This document shows positions 20,902 through 31,009 of a stretch of 64,000 bases of DNA, one piece after another (within the stretch, counting starts at the first letter, position 1; every line of letters begins with the position of its first letter). A program made the translations under genes and the position numbers. Source of the stretch: Mercenaria mercenaria (lineage: Eukaryota > Mollusca > Bivalvia > Venerida > Veneridae); the NCBI RefSeq assembly GCF_021730395.1, contig NC_069369.1, positions 63,949,501 through 64,013,500 on the forward strand, in the 5' to 3' direction. The notes under the pieces are model-generated. The model did not search any database. It was not told the DNA's origin and saw only the letters and a list, made by a program, of their open reading frames with translations.

Positions 20902-21953
20902 CACTGGCGCGCCAGATCAGAAAGAAAATGCCTCTGTACATGTTATGCCCTACCCCTAGGTATTCTATAAGAACCATGGTCATGAACAGGAAAATATACT
21001 AACCTGTTTCAATCGTAAATTTCTCAACTTAAACGCGCAGTTCGGTGAATGGGTACCTAGTATATTGAACAAGCGGTAATTTATTTTCCATCGTGCACCA
21101 ATCACCTTGTCTCAATATTCCATATTGCTGAGATTATCAACATATTTTATGCTTTCGTCAACATTACAGAAAACCCTTGCTTGACCGACCCTAATGAACA
21201 TCCGATCTAGAGGTCACGGCAGTGTGCACATGTATGGCGAAATTTAAACAAACCAAAACAGAATTAAAAAATAATTACAATTTTACATTAAATGATGAAT
21301 GAAATTCATCTTGTATATGATCTTTAATTTGAAATGGTACATTGGTCTGCATCTGTTCTGTTTATTTTATTCATTTTGCACATTTATGCTGCATTTTCAC
21401 ATTTTAGCGAACACGTGTAGTAAAATGACGATTGACATACATTTTCACAACAGCCAATCAGAATGGTTTTGTAAATTGTTTTTTGTACTTTTAGCATGTG
21501 TAAATGTTGAGTTCTGCTAAACTCGGGGCTAGAGGGCGTAGACGGTAGCATGCATTTCCACTACCGTCCATGAACAGGCTCAATCAAACCGAGCCTGCAA
21601 CATTTTTGTTTTTGTTGTGTTGAGCGACCTGTGGAGTTTCCACTTTTTCTATATTGTAATCTAGAACGGAACTTCACCAGGGAAGGTCAAGCAAGTTTTT
21701 TGTGTAACGTTGAAATAACTATAAACTACGCGTTGTTTTTCTAAGATAAGATGTATTGAAGAAATGTGACCGGTACACAATGGAAGATATATTACAACTT
21801 GTTTGATATCCATAGTACACATTTACCGAACTGCGTGTTTTAAGTATGAAATGCGCGATTGGAACGGGTTAGTAAATTTTCCCCTTCATGACCATGGTTC
21901 TTATAGAATACCTAGGGGTACAGAGGCATTTTCTTTCTGATCTGGCGCTAGTG
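20902..21953. mobile_element. hAT-like non-autonomous transposon
   Basis: 1,052 bp, starting cactggcgcgccagatcag and ending ctgatctggcgctagtg, flanked by a perfect 8-bp duplication CCCAGTTC (20894-20901, 21954-21961). The arms (about 20902-21215 and 21640-21953) are imperfect reverse complements, e.g. ttctataagaaccatggtca at 20963 and its partner near 21890. An 8-bp duplication is the hallmark of hAT elements (family knowledge). No transposase; internal frames are unremarkable. Confidence 0.85.
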
Positions 21954-22134
21954 CCCAGTTCTAGCTGAGAAAGGTCGAGATTCAGCTTTAATGTAATTTT
22001 AGGTCTTAAGTTATATCAGATTTTAACTAACGATTGGCAACTTTTACAACATCTTGGTTTTAACACTGTAATTACATGTACATGTGAGAGGTAGACATAG
22101 TGTAGTATCTTACAATCTTGAACAATACATTGTA

Positions 22135-22735
22135 TGTAATATAGCAATGGTAAGTGTATAAGCGTGTAATTAGACTCCACACTGCTGGCCGAAAGAGGTT
22201 TAAATTTTAAATTGGAAAATTGTTTCGCTTCTCTTCGTGGTATAAAAGAAGCTAAATGCATTTCCCATTTCTACAAGACGCTGTCTTCAGGCAATCTTTT
22301 GAATTTCATATCCGAGTTCCATTAAACCATTTCATTTACAGTATGAGGCTGACGTCTGTTTCTATTATTCGAACGGAGTTATCAGATGCTTTTTATTCCT
22401 ATTTATTTCACAAATTCAATGACACTGCAACTTATGCCCATATTACCATGTAATGAGATCCAAACAACTAAAAAGGCATAAAAACTTACTTTGCGACATT
22501 CACTACACTTTATACATTTAAAAATCATTTTTTCCACAATATTGTATATATTGTTTCATTTAGCGTGTTTAGATTACGATGCAAGTGTAACTTAATGAGT
22601 AACTTTTTTGACTGCAAAACTTGATTTAGTATTATATTTGGTAAATCGTTTGAAGATTGTTAAAATTTCCTTTCTTTACTTGCGTGTCTGAATCATGAAA
22701 TGATATCTTAATATGTCAGCCTGACATAGCCTTCA
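22135..22735 (+). repeat. Duplicated block, copy b
   Basis: Direct repeat of 19935-20580, 2.2 kb apart. It has a TATA-like ggtataaaag (22240) and a 36-codon open stretch from ATG 22344 (MRLTSVSIIRTELSDAFYSY...) ending NDTATYAHITM then stop. The last 30 nt of the stretch are nearly identical between copies. Confidence 0.55.
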
Positions 22736-22769
22736 GTGCTATACTTAGATTTTTAATTTTAAGTACAGT

Positions 22770-23245
22770 CAAACTTGCTTGAGAGACCACAACACTCAAT
22801 GACTCAGATAATAATCCTACCTTGCATTCATCCATACATCTGTATGTCACAGCTTAGTGAAAAGTCATTTCAATGTAATGTTAATTTTCATTGTAAATAT
22901 TGAATAGTTTTTCTTATTTTGATATATGATATATGATAATGGTTCGAATAACATTATATCTAAATTTCAGATAAATAGTCGATCTGAATTTATTTTATTA
23001 GACTTTCAACATTTCCTGATATCATACAACTTTCCGTCATTGAGAGAAGTTATTCCCGCAATAATTATCAATAGCTTGATAGGTAGGACTATCTGCAGGA
23101 GCGGCTACAAGGAAATTAAAAAACATTAAAACAACATGCTCAAAATGATCAGTTCAAGATTTTTGGTCTTGCATATTATATATAAGCAACAAACATTAAT
23201 TTTTCAAATGCTTTTCATAATTTTGAATTTGGGTACTATGTCTAT
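22770..23245 (+). repeat. Segment also present at 34390-34920
   Basis: Similar throughout to 34390-34920, sharing catacatctgtatg.ca, gataggtaggactatct and aaagtta/aacattaattttt phrases. One copy lies in the 8.6-kb insertion and the other outside it, so this material has moved or been duplicated separately. Confidence 0.65.
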
Positions 23246-23404
23246 AATATGAGACCACTTGCATTAAGATATCTAAAATGCGCGCACCAACTGAAGTATG
23301 ATACTGAAATATTTCACAAATACCACATAATTATAACGTCGTATCGTGTTTTACGCTGTTGTCATATAGCATACATATTCGAAAATGAAAATTGAAGACA
23401 TATT

Positions 23405-25182
23405 TGTCACACCCCATATAGTTCCCTTCGGATATAGCTTCCCGGGGAGCTGTATTCGGCACACGTTTTCGTATATAGCTCCTTGGGACAGAGGAGCTGT
23501 ATACGACAAACCCGAATATGACTCCTTATACATGGAAAAATTTAAATACTACAAGTTAAAGCATACCAAAAGTTCCTTCTAGGGCACATCTATATAAATA
23601 TATAAAATGACCATCTTGTAAAATTTTGGTTGCAATGTCTGTTTTATACTGCCAAAAAATATCAGGTAAGTATTTACGCTAGTTATTTAACATAATTTGT
23701 TAAATCCAACAACAAATTAAATCTGTTACCTCTTTCAGTATAGTAAATACGGCAATAAGACACATTGACACATTGACCTGGAATTTGTTACACATAATTA
23801 GAGGGTCGCAGTGGTATTAACCATGCATTTGAAGGTAACGATAATATTTGGTTGTTTACATTTAAATTTGCTGATATATGTGTATCTGGTGAATGTACAT
23901 ATGTTAAGTTCAGGAGGAAATAAAAGAATCAATTAATCATCCTCAGGTTTAGTATTGTGTAACCCATGGATTCCCTCCCCCCCCCCCCCCCCCCCCCCAT
24001 TGAGCTAGAATAGTTTAACGTCAGAGGTTATTTCTAAGGTCACGGAGTTTTATTGGCCGGCTTGTAATGACAACAGCTTTCGGTATCAATAGCTCAGTCA
24101 AGTGTGACTTATTAAACTGTAATATTCCTTCTCAAGAGAAGGAATAATAACAGTACTGTTCGAGTAATAAAAAACATGTATATTTGGCAGAGTGTCATTT
24201 TGATACGATTTTCCACACCACTTTGGAGACAGGTTGGGATTTATAAATTTTATTTCTCGTGGCATTCATACGTATGAGCTAGAGTGCGTAGGTACACAGT
24301 CCCGAAAACGGATATATTTAGACCAAGAATCGCCAACCTGTACAAGAAAGTAATAACTGACCAATTAAGTTAGAAATATGGGTTTAAAATTTTGTATCTG
24401 GTCTAGCAAATATAACCTGGAGTCCAAATACATACTTGACCATACAGTGACAGACACTTTTCTTCTGTAGTATGTGACAGAATTATCAAATTTGGAACAA
24501 ATGTTAATTAGGTGTACCTGAAGATTTTAGTTTATTTTGTCGAACTTGACGAAATAAGGTAGTTGCCCCGAAGTTATTTCCAAGACTGTCCAGAAATGTT
24601 GACAGGCAAATAGTGGTTTAGTACTAGTTATGACCCTTACATCAGAATTAAGTCATCATGTTTGAAATATCTGACACTATCTTTTGTTGGATTTAACGTC
24701 GCACCGACACATGATAGGTCATATGGCGTTTTTCTAGCTTTAATGGTGGAGGAAGACCCCAGGTGCCCCTCCGTTCATTATTTCATCACGGGCGAGCACC
24801 TGGGTAGAACCACCGACCTTCCATAAGCCAGCTGGATTGCTTCCTCACATAAAAAATTCAACGCCCCGAGTGAGGCTCGAACCCACATCGATGAGGGGCA
24901 AGTGATTTGAAGTCAGCGACCTTAACCACTCGGTCACGGAGGCCGCCTTGACACTATCTGGTCTTTTAAAATGCGATATAACGAAATGTCCTAAATAAGC
25001 CACGTGGTCCATGTTGCATAAAAACCCCGAGGAGCTATAATTATATGGAACAAGGCTACAGGTGTTCCGTTTATAGATCCAGTCTAAGCAAGGGAGCTAT
25101 ATACGGAGATATATACGAAAAGGTGCCCCGAATATAGCTTCCCGAGGAGCTATATCCTAAGGGAGCTATATCGGATGTGACA
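23405..25182. mobile_element. 1.8-kb TIR element with 6-bp duplication, interrupted by a SINE
   Basis: Starts tgtcacaccccatatag and ends ctatatcggatgtgaca, flanked by CATATT at 23399-23404 and 25183-25188. The terminal ~100 bp (23405-23500, 25085-25182) are reverse complements rich in 'tatagctcc/ggagctata' palindromes. No transposase is recognised. It carries a poly-C run (about 23977-23998) and a minus-strand SINE (24683-24948). Confidence 0.75.
24683..24948 (-). mobile_element. tRNA-derived SINE (type 2)
   Basis: On the minus strand the head is 'ggcggcctccgtgaccgagt' with B box ggttcgagcct. The body includes ccagctggctta and cacctggggtc, and it ends '...gtcggtgcgacgttaaatcc'. Flanked by an 11-bp duplication TGACACTATCT (24672-24682, 24949-24959). 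Same family as 28668-28944, 42630-42745 (fragment) and 63771-64000. Confidence 0.9.
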
Positions 25183-25189
25183 CATATTA

Positions 25190-26240
25190 CTAAACCTAGA
25201 TTAGACACTACCGGAAAGCCTGGTAATTCATACAGCTGAGGGTGACTAAAGATAATTAAAAAAAACTACCGATGCAAATGAGGCAGAAAAATGACCGAGG
25301 CAACTGCAAGTGCCTCGGTTGCCTCAATAGTCGCTACGGCCATGTATATAACTTAGTTTTCGCTCAACCTATGCGCCCGTTAGTTTATATTCCAGCTTAC
25401 ACTGTCGCTGTCAGTTGGTTCATGTTCTTGCGAAAGAAGTTTTATGTTATGCATACCTAAACAAAACGTGGCGCTTATCTGATTGAATGTTGATATATTT
25501 TCTAAATTGATTCATTTTGACATTACTACTACAACAGATTGAAGTCTTGCAATCATGAGGTTTCGTTCTTAAAACGCCTTTGAACATATTATTTCTAAAA
25601 GGTCACGACTATAGATCTACGTACAGCATAACAAAACTTTATTATAAGATTTCTGTCAAAAATATATGGTCACTTAAAAGTTAAGAACTTATATCAGATA
25701 CACTTATTAATTGTTCGTAAGTATAGAATCTTCCCGTTTATACTTTTTTATATAAATGTGTGACATTTTAGATTTTCATTAACTTATATGTATAACTTTA
25801 TGACAACATTTGATCTTTTAGATCTGACATGTGATACGCACTATTTATCCAAGTGCTGAATTTCAAAAATGTAATATTATTTTAAGAAGATTGACAAAAT
25901 ATATTATGTACTAAGTACATTAATTTTGTATTACGTTTCTGTATTGTATTTGTATATGCATAAACTGTGTTGCTTCTTCAAATTTTTCGTTTCACGTCAG
26001 CCATGATAAAAAGTTTAAACATGACATATATACATTTACTCAACTGAAGATGTAAGAACCAAGCAAACATGACCATATGCCTTTAAATTAGCGTTTTAGA
26101 GTGACAATAATCGCAAATACGTTGACTATTTCAAAACTCTTATTTTCTGTAGATCTATGGTAACTAAAATGTACGCGAATCTTTTTGACGTCATTTATTT
26201 TTTCCGAAATCGGTATCTTAAAAGTAACAAAAACATGTTT
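25190..26240. other. Insertion interior, no gene
   Basis: AT-rich right part of the 8.6-kb insertion. One 62-codon frame at 25272 has no recognisable domain. Confidence 0.35.
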
Positions 26241-26353
26241 GAAATGCAGAAAAATGCACGAAATGGCACCCTCGAAAAAAAAATCCAGGGGAGCATGCCC
26301 TCGGGCCCCCTACCAAATGCCTCCCTATTTTTTTACCTCTGGCTACGGGCCTG

Positions 26354-26972
26354 TTTAGTAGAAGAATGTCCAGACATTGTACCTATTGAAGCCGATTTAT
26401 GTAACTGTGACGATACACGAGTAAAGTTAGAAAAGCTTGATGTTTTGGACGGTTTGGTTAATAATGCAGGGATAGATGGCCATGATTACACAGCATTGGA
26501 GTGTCCAAGAGAGTACTTATGTAAGTTACTGGACAACAACCTTCTTAGTGCAATAAACTGCTCACAAGTGGTTGCTAAGAAAATGAAAGAAGCCAAACTT
26601 AAAGGGTCAATAGTCAACATATCGAGTGTTGCAGGAACAGCTTCATTTTCAAATGGACTACCTTATCACGTGTCAAAAGCTGGAAAGGATATGGCAACCA
26701 AACAGTTCGCTTTAGAACTCGGACCTCATGGCATCCGCATGAATTCTGTGAACCCAGCACTTGTAAGGACACCGATGATGCAAGACCTCATCGGGAAAGG
26801 TTTACCGGTGGAAAGCTTAGTAGCTGAAAGATGTCCAATGGGCAGGATTTTAGAGGTACATGAAGTCGTAGATCCGATCCTGTATCTCCTTAGCGATCAC
26901 TCATCCATGGTGACTCGGCAGACTCACGTAGTTGATGGCGGAATACTCTCTAACATTACGGTCAAAATCTAA
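26354..26972 (+). pseudogene. DCXR-like reductase, copy 2: 3' half
   Basis: After the second TTTAG (26354-26358) the reductase frame resumes at residue 48 (VEECPDIVPIEADLCN...) and runs to the normal end LSNITVKI and stop. It retains NNAG, the catalytic Ser, YHVSK (Tyr, Lys) and LGPHGIRMNSVNP. An open frame extends upstream to 26157, but that part is encoded by the transposon terminus and lacks the dinucleotide-binding fold, so no working enzyme is expected. A transposon-reductase fusion transcript is conceivable but unsupported. Close to copies 1 and 3, with changes such as M for V in RVNSVN. Confidence 0.85.
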
Positions 26973-27056
26973 CTCTCTAATGGCATGGTCAAAGTGCCAC
27001 TTTGTACCATAATAGTTATAGTGTAACTCTGTAACATTACCATTAACATGTAACTC
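26973..27056 (+). repeat. Reductase-tail minisatellite (about 3 units)
   Basis: Units of about 27 bp follow the stop of reductase 2: ctctctaatggcatggtcaa..., ctttgtaccataatagttat..., ctctgtaacattaccattaa.... The order of variant units matches the start of the arrays behind copies 1 and 3, so the array is older than the gene duplications. Confidence 0.8.
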
Positions 27057-27510
27057 TGAAAATTCCCACGTAGAGTTTAAAGTTGATGTTTGTTTTTTTC
27101 GATGTTTGTTTATACTTTTGTGTTTAAAAATGTGCTCAGATGTAAAGATGAATTCTGTCACGAGCTGGTATACCGCACGAAGAAGCTTTAGTTTGGCTTT
27201 GTTTATGAACAAAACACTTTCATTCCGCTAACGCTTACATTTCTAAATGTAAATTTATCAATCTAATTTTAGATATTGTTTTACTGTTGAACTTCCATTT
27301 CGTGACTGGCAAATAGTAAAAGTGAAAATACATAATACTTGATTATAAAACTGTTTGTTGTTTTGGTTGATAAACAGTGGCTGACGACCCTGCTAGTTTT
27401 CTTCAATATTGTTTGATTTCTTATCTAAGGTATTATAATAAAAGATGGTAAATGATCTACGCTCAGCATAATTATAAATGTTCATCTATCGAAACATTTA
27501 CTGAAGACTG
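27057..27510 (+). repeat. Segmental duplication: 3' flank shared with 42.9-43.8 kb
   Basis: Matches 42898-43010 and then 43396-43795 (shared tgaaaattcccacg, tttagtttggctttgtt, gtttgttgttttggtt, ggtaaatgatctacgct). The 43.0-43.4 kb piece present only in the other copy marks an insertion or deletion. Confidence 0.75.
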
Positions 27511-27534
27511 TACACCAGTACTATTACTAGAATG

Positions 27535-28600
27535 TGTCTGTAGGACACAGGGTGTGCCCCCCACTGGTACATTTGTCACAAATCAGGGGAAATTATTCAA
27601 ATGTTTGCAGTCTTAATGGGGTATAGCCTCAAAAAAAATTATGAAATGGATTCATTATTCTATACCATATACTTTTTGAGCTATGAGCATCACAAACAAA
27701 AAATCCACTATTTTGGCTATTTCAAGGGCCATAACTCTGTAATAAATGCTAAAATTCTCAAGAAGAATGCCAATTGTGTAAGGTCACATTATGATAAAGA
27801 CTCAAGCAAGGTTTCATGAATTTACATTAAATACTTTTTGAGTGAGGTACATAATTAGGTAAAAATGTGCATATTTTTACTATTTCAGGGGCCATATCTC
27901 TGGAAATAGGGGGCGGACCCAGACGAAAAATAGGAGGTGCGCAAGTTCATATCATGATAAAGATTCATGCAAGGTTTCGTCAATTTATATCGAACACTTT
28001 TTGAGCTAGGCGTGTCACTATCTGAAAATGTGCATTTTTGACTATTTCAGGGGCCATAACTCTAGAAATTGGAGGCTGACCCAGATGAAAAATAGGCGCT
28101 GTGCAAGTTCATATCATGATTAAGACTCATGCAAGGTTTCGTGAATCTAAATCAAATACTTCTTGAGCTAGGCGTGTCACAAGGTGAAAATGTGCATTTT
28201 ATACTATTTCAGGGGCCATAACTCTAAAAATAGGGGCGGAGCCAGATAAAAAATAGGAGGTGCGCAAGTTCATATCATGATAAAGACTCATGCAAGGTTT
28301 CATCAATTTATATCAAATACTTTTTGAGCAAGGCGTGTCACAATGTGAAAATGTGCATTTTTGACTATTTCAGGGGACATAACTCTAAAATTAGGGGGCG
28401 GAGCCAAACGAAAAATAGAAGGTGCGCAAGTTCATATCATGATAAAGACTCATGCAAGGTTTCATTAATTTATATCAATTACTTTTTGAGCTAGGCATGT
28501 CACGAACTTCGGACGGACGCACGGACGGAAGGACGGACGGACGCACGGACAAGAGCAAATCTATATGCCCCCACCACTCATGGAGGCACAACTATAAAAA
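27535..28600 (+). repeat. Hairpin-ended GGAC repeat with ~140-bp tandem array
   Basis: Four to five units of about 140-150 bp carrying tttcaggggccataactct, gcgcaagttcatatcatgat and actttttgagctaggcgtgt, then a GGAC-rich tract (28508-28550), then a stem-loop at 28566-28588 (tgccccca...tggaggca). The frame at 27601 lies in a diverged unit and is not a gene. Confidence 0.75.
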
Positions 28601-28667
28601 CATGTCCACTGTTATATAAACATATACTGCAATAGATACAGTTTTAATAAATACTCCATGCTAAAGG

Positions 28668-28944
28668 GGAACTCCGTGCCCGAGTGGTTACGGTCCCTGA
28701 CTTCAAATCACTTGCCCCTCATTAAGGTTGGTTCGAGCCTCACACGGGGCTTTGAATTCTTCATGTGAGGAAGTCATCCAGCTGGCTTACGGAAGGTGGG
28801 TGGTTCAACCCAGGTGCCCGCTCGTGATGAAATAATGCACGGAAGGGCACCTGGGGTCCTCCTCCACCATCAAAGCTGGAAAGTCGCTATATGACCTATA
28901 ATTGTGACGGTGCGACGTTAAACCGAACAAAATAAATAAATAAA
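28668..28944 (+). mobile_element. tRNA-derived SINE (type 2) with empty-site paralogue
   Basis: Head ggaactccgtgcccgagtgg, B box ggttcgagcct, core ccagctggcttacgg, tail gtgcgacgttaaaccgaac + (aaat)n. Flanked by a 15-bp duplication: actccatgctaaagg (28653-28667) and actacatgctaaagg (28945-28959). The paralogous segment has a single actacatgctaaagg (44432-44446) with no SINE, giving the pre-insertion sequence. Confidence 0.92.
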
Positions 28945-29011
28945 ACTACATGCTAAAGGACGAAAAAGAGGATATACATTGTATCCGTATGCTTAATTAA
29001 GTACAATTAGC

Positions 29012-29358
29012 AATTTCAGTTCGCATTCTTGACTGTCAAAAGGATTAGTTTTACCTTATTTAAATAGTTTTAAATCAGTTCGTTGCAATATAATGATAAG
29101 ATCTAACAAACAAGCAAACAGGCAATTTACCTAAAACGGAAACTATTCTACACTCTGTTAGAATCGACCCTTAAGTTAAAAAAGATTTAGTCTTCCCAAT
29201 GATGTTCGCTCTGGACATGTTGCGAAGTGTTGTTGAGAAAGAAACTCACCAGAAATAATACATTTACTCCGTAGTAACTACTAGGGTCCCACTGCAGGTA
29301 TTCGTCTGTCCACGACAAGCCTTCAAACTTCCATCTTGGTCACTGAAATCTATAATAG
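29012..29358 (-). pseudogene. Cys-loop receptor pseudogene (loop-D exon + Cys-loop remnant)
   Basis: Minus strand. 29250-29358 has an intact acceptor (tttctgtag) and donor (gtgagt) and matches the loop-D exon at 63200-63324. A 16-nt deletion after 'AIIDFSDQDGSLK' removes the SGFLSL coding sequence and shifts the frame, so WTDEYLQW is out of frame. At 29013-29042 about 30 nt encode FDSQECELK, identical to the Cys-loop exon at 46015-46046. The rest of that exon (channel domain) is gone: the DNA beyond joins sequence equivalent to 44.48 kb, a deletion of about 1.5 kb. Convergent to reductase 2, as the exon at 45308-46084 is to reductase 3. Not functional. Confidence 0.85.
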
Positions 29359-29499
29359 CTACAGAAAAAAAGTAAATAGGAATTATGTTGAAAGGAACAG
29401 CAATATATTTATTAACAGCAAAGAATAAAGAGTTAAAACTAGACAAAGGTTATCTGTACTTTTTCCCTCAATCTACTACATAGTGGCCTCCCCTTACTG

Positions 29500-29760
29500 A
29501 TTCCAAATTTTGATAAATCGTTTATTTCATCGTGTAACATAAGATTTTAGTTATTAAAAGTGCGCTTAGTATTTTATGAGATTTAATGCTAATGTGGGTG
29601 ATAAGAATAAAATCGGAAATAAGACAATAATTTTGAAAGTTCTTTTCAATGGCCATGTGATTTTATGGTCACGTGGTTTTTGTGACGACAGAGATTAATG
29701 TAGTGCTAGAAGAGATAATCGCTGCTGGCAGTTTGCTTTTCTTTGTTGAAGACACGCCTT
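29500..29760 (-). repeat. Conserved intron segment shared with 61150-61400
   Basis: Reverse complement of about 61150-61400 (agataatcgctgctggcagt / gcgattatctcc; ttgtgacgacag). At 61 kb it lies in the intron before the loop-D exon of the channel gene. Here it lies upstream, in the sense of the pseudogene, of the corresponding exon. It shows the pseudogene and the 58-63 kb gene share more than exons. Confidence 0.65.
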
Positions 29761-29799
29761 TCGTATATATAGCTTAGTAAGGATAATATTAGAATAATG

Positions 29800-30640
29800 A
29801 ACTGACCAACCAAAAAGCTGAGCTTGTCTTGATGTGATTACCCGTACGTTGAAATCTAATCTATTAAAGGGTCAAAATGTCTTTATGTAGGCATAGGAAA
29901 AAGAGATCAATATAATTGCACCTTTACTCATCCTACCAGGTGTTCTGTATTACAAAAGTGCTTCTATTGTGACATTTCGATACAAGCAAAACTGTATTAT
30001 CTGCACTATAAAATACTTACTGGTATTTCATTTTATTATCGGCTTGTTAAAAGTTATTTTTTACCATAAGTAAGTTGACAAAATCATAGGAACCAGTGGT
30101 TCAGGGTTAAATCAAACACATATTAATAAATCCTAAACGATGTTGTTGTGCAAAAATCTATATTATTGTGTTTTAAACCGTTTTCGTTTTCTACTCTATT
30201 GTGTAATTGCAAGGGAAGTAAACTAATAAATATCTCTCATTTAAAGTACTAGTCCAAGGCAAGAGTTGACATTCTTTGCGGATCACAACTTTGAATTAAA
30301 TATTAAAATTTCTGTTATTGGTATTAGCAAAACTGTCATACATTGCACATTTGTGAAATCATTTTTGTTAATTTCAAGGACTTGGAAATCAATTTCTAGA
30401 CTTTATTTAATGTATTTCTATCAATGAAAATGTTAGGGTCTATATCTACTTTATGATTTTACCGCCACATCTTTTTTTGTCTTGTTATAAGCATGAAATA
30501 TATTAATTGTTTGTTAAATTTACTTTTCTTATCAATTTGTTAAAGGTTTGCAAATTGATTTACATCGCAGAAAGTATTATTGAATGTATTAATTTTGATT
30601 ACCCCCCTTTCTGTTTGCGACTTCATATGTTCATGTCTAA
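29800..30640. other. No gene recognised
   Basis: AT-rich. No exon of the channel family, no repeat boundary and no long frame was recognised. Confidence 0.35.
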
Positions 30641-30645
30641 CAATG

Positions 30646-31005
30646 TGTAACGATTACTGAAAGCATAAAGGGAAGTAATTCCACTAATATGCAAATTTGT
30701 AAACCTGTCAATTGTCATTGGAGTAAAATGACAGTATAATTATAGGCGCAATAAATCACCTTTGGTGATGAGCTAGCTTTTCACCGACGGGATTTGTGTG
30801 TGGATGCCAGTACGTGGCACTAAAACGTTACAAATGGTGGCAGCGGTGGGATGAAGTCAACTGCCGGACTGGAGTTGCCTTACCCATGAATTTTCTAGGC
30901 CAAATCTAACGAGATTTCTCGGAGGGGAAAGTAATGTAACGATTACTGAAAGCATAAAGGGAAGTAATTCCAGTGGATGCCAGTACATGGCACTGAAACG
31001 TTACA
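30646..31005 (+). mobile_element. Miniature LTR retrotransposon (Gypsy-type ends)
   Basis: 5' LTR 30646-30832 (187 bp, tgtaacgattactg...aaacgttaca). Two bases later is TGGTGGCAGCGGTGGG (30835-30850), the complement of the 3' end of leucine tRNA (primer-binding site). A purine tract ggaggggaaag precedes the 3' LTR 30935-31005, which has lost about 115 bp from its middle but keeps both ends. Flanked by AATG (30642-30645, 31006-31009). Only about 100 bp lie between the LTRs; no gag or pol. TGTAAC...GTTACA termini with a Leu primer suggest a Gypsy-lineage parent (inference). Confidence 0.85.
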
Positions 31006-31009
31006 AATG

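Larger units (their letters stand above)
17735..26353. mobile_element. 8.6-kb insertion with CAGGCC...GGGCCTG ends splitting reductase 2
   Basis: Starts caggccggtagctac and ends ggctacgggcctg; these are inverted repeats of about 13 bp with mismatches. TTTAG is present at 17730-17734 and 26354-26358. Removing the insertion and one TTTAG gives gatgctttagtagaagaatg, exactly the sequence of reductase 3 at 40854-40873. The interior holds secondary insertions (hAT-like element, two SINEs, a TIR element) and duplicated blocks. No transposase is recognised, so it may be a small element swollen by nested insertions. Superfamily unassigned; the 5-bp duplication argues against canonical hAT (8 bp). Confidence 0.75.

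Noticed and set aside
26157-26353. N-terminal extension of the reductase frame (MVTKMYANLF...)
   Set aside because: This part is the transposon terminus (ends GGGCCTG); reductase similarity starts only at the second TTTAG.
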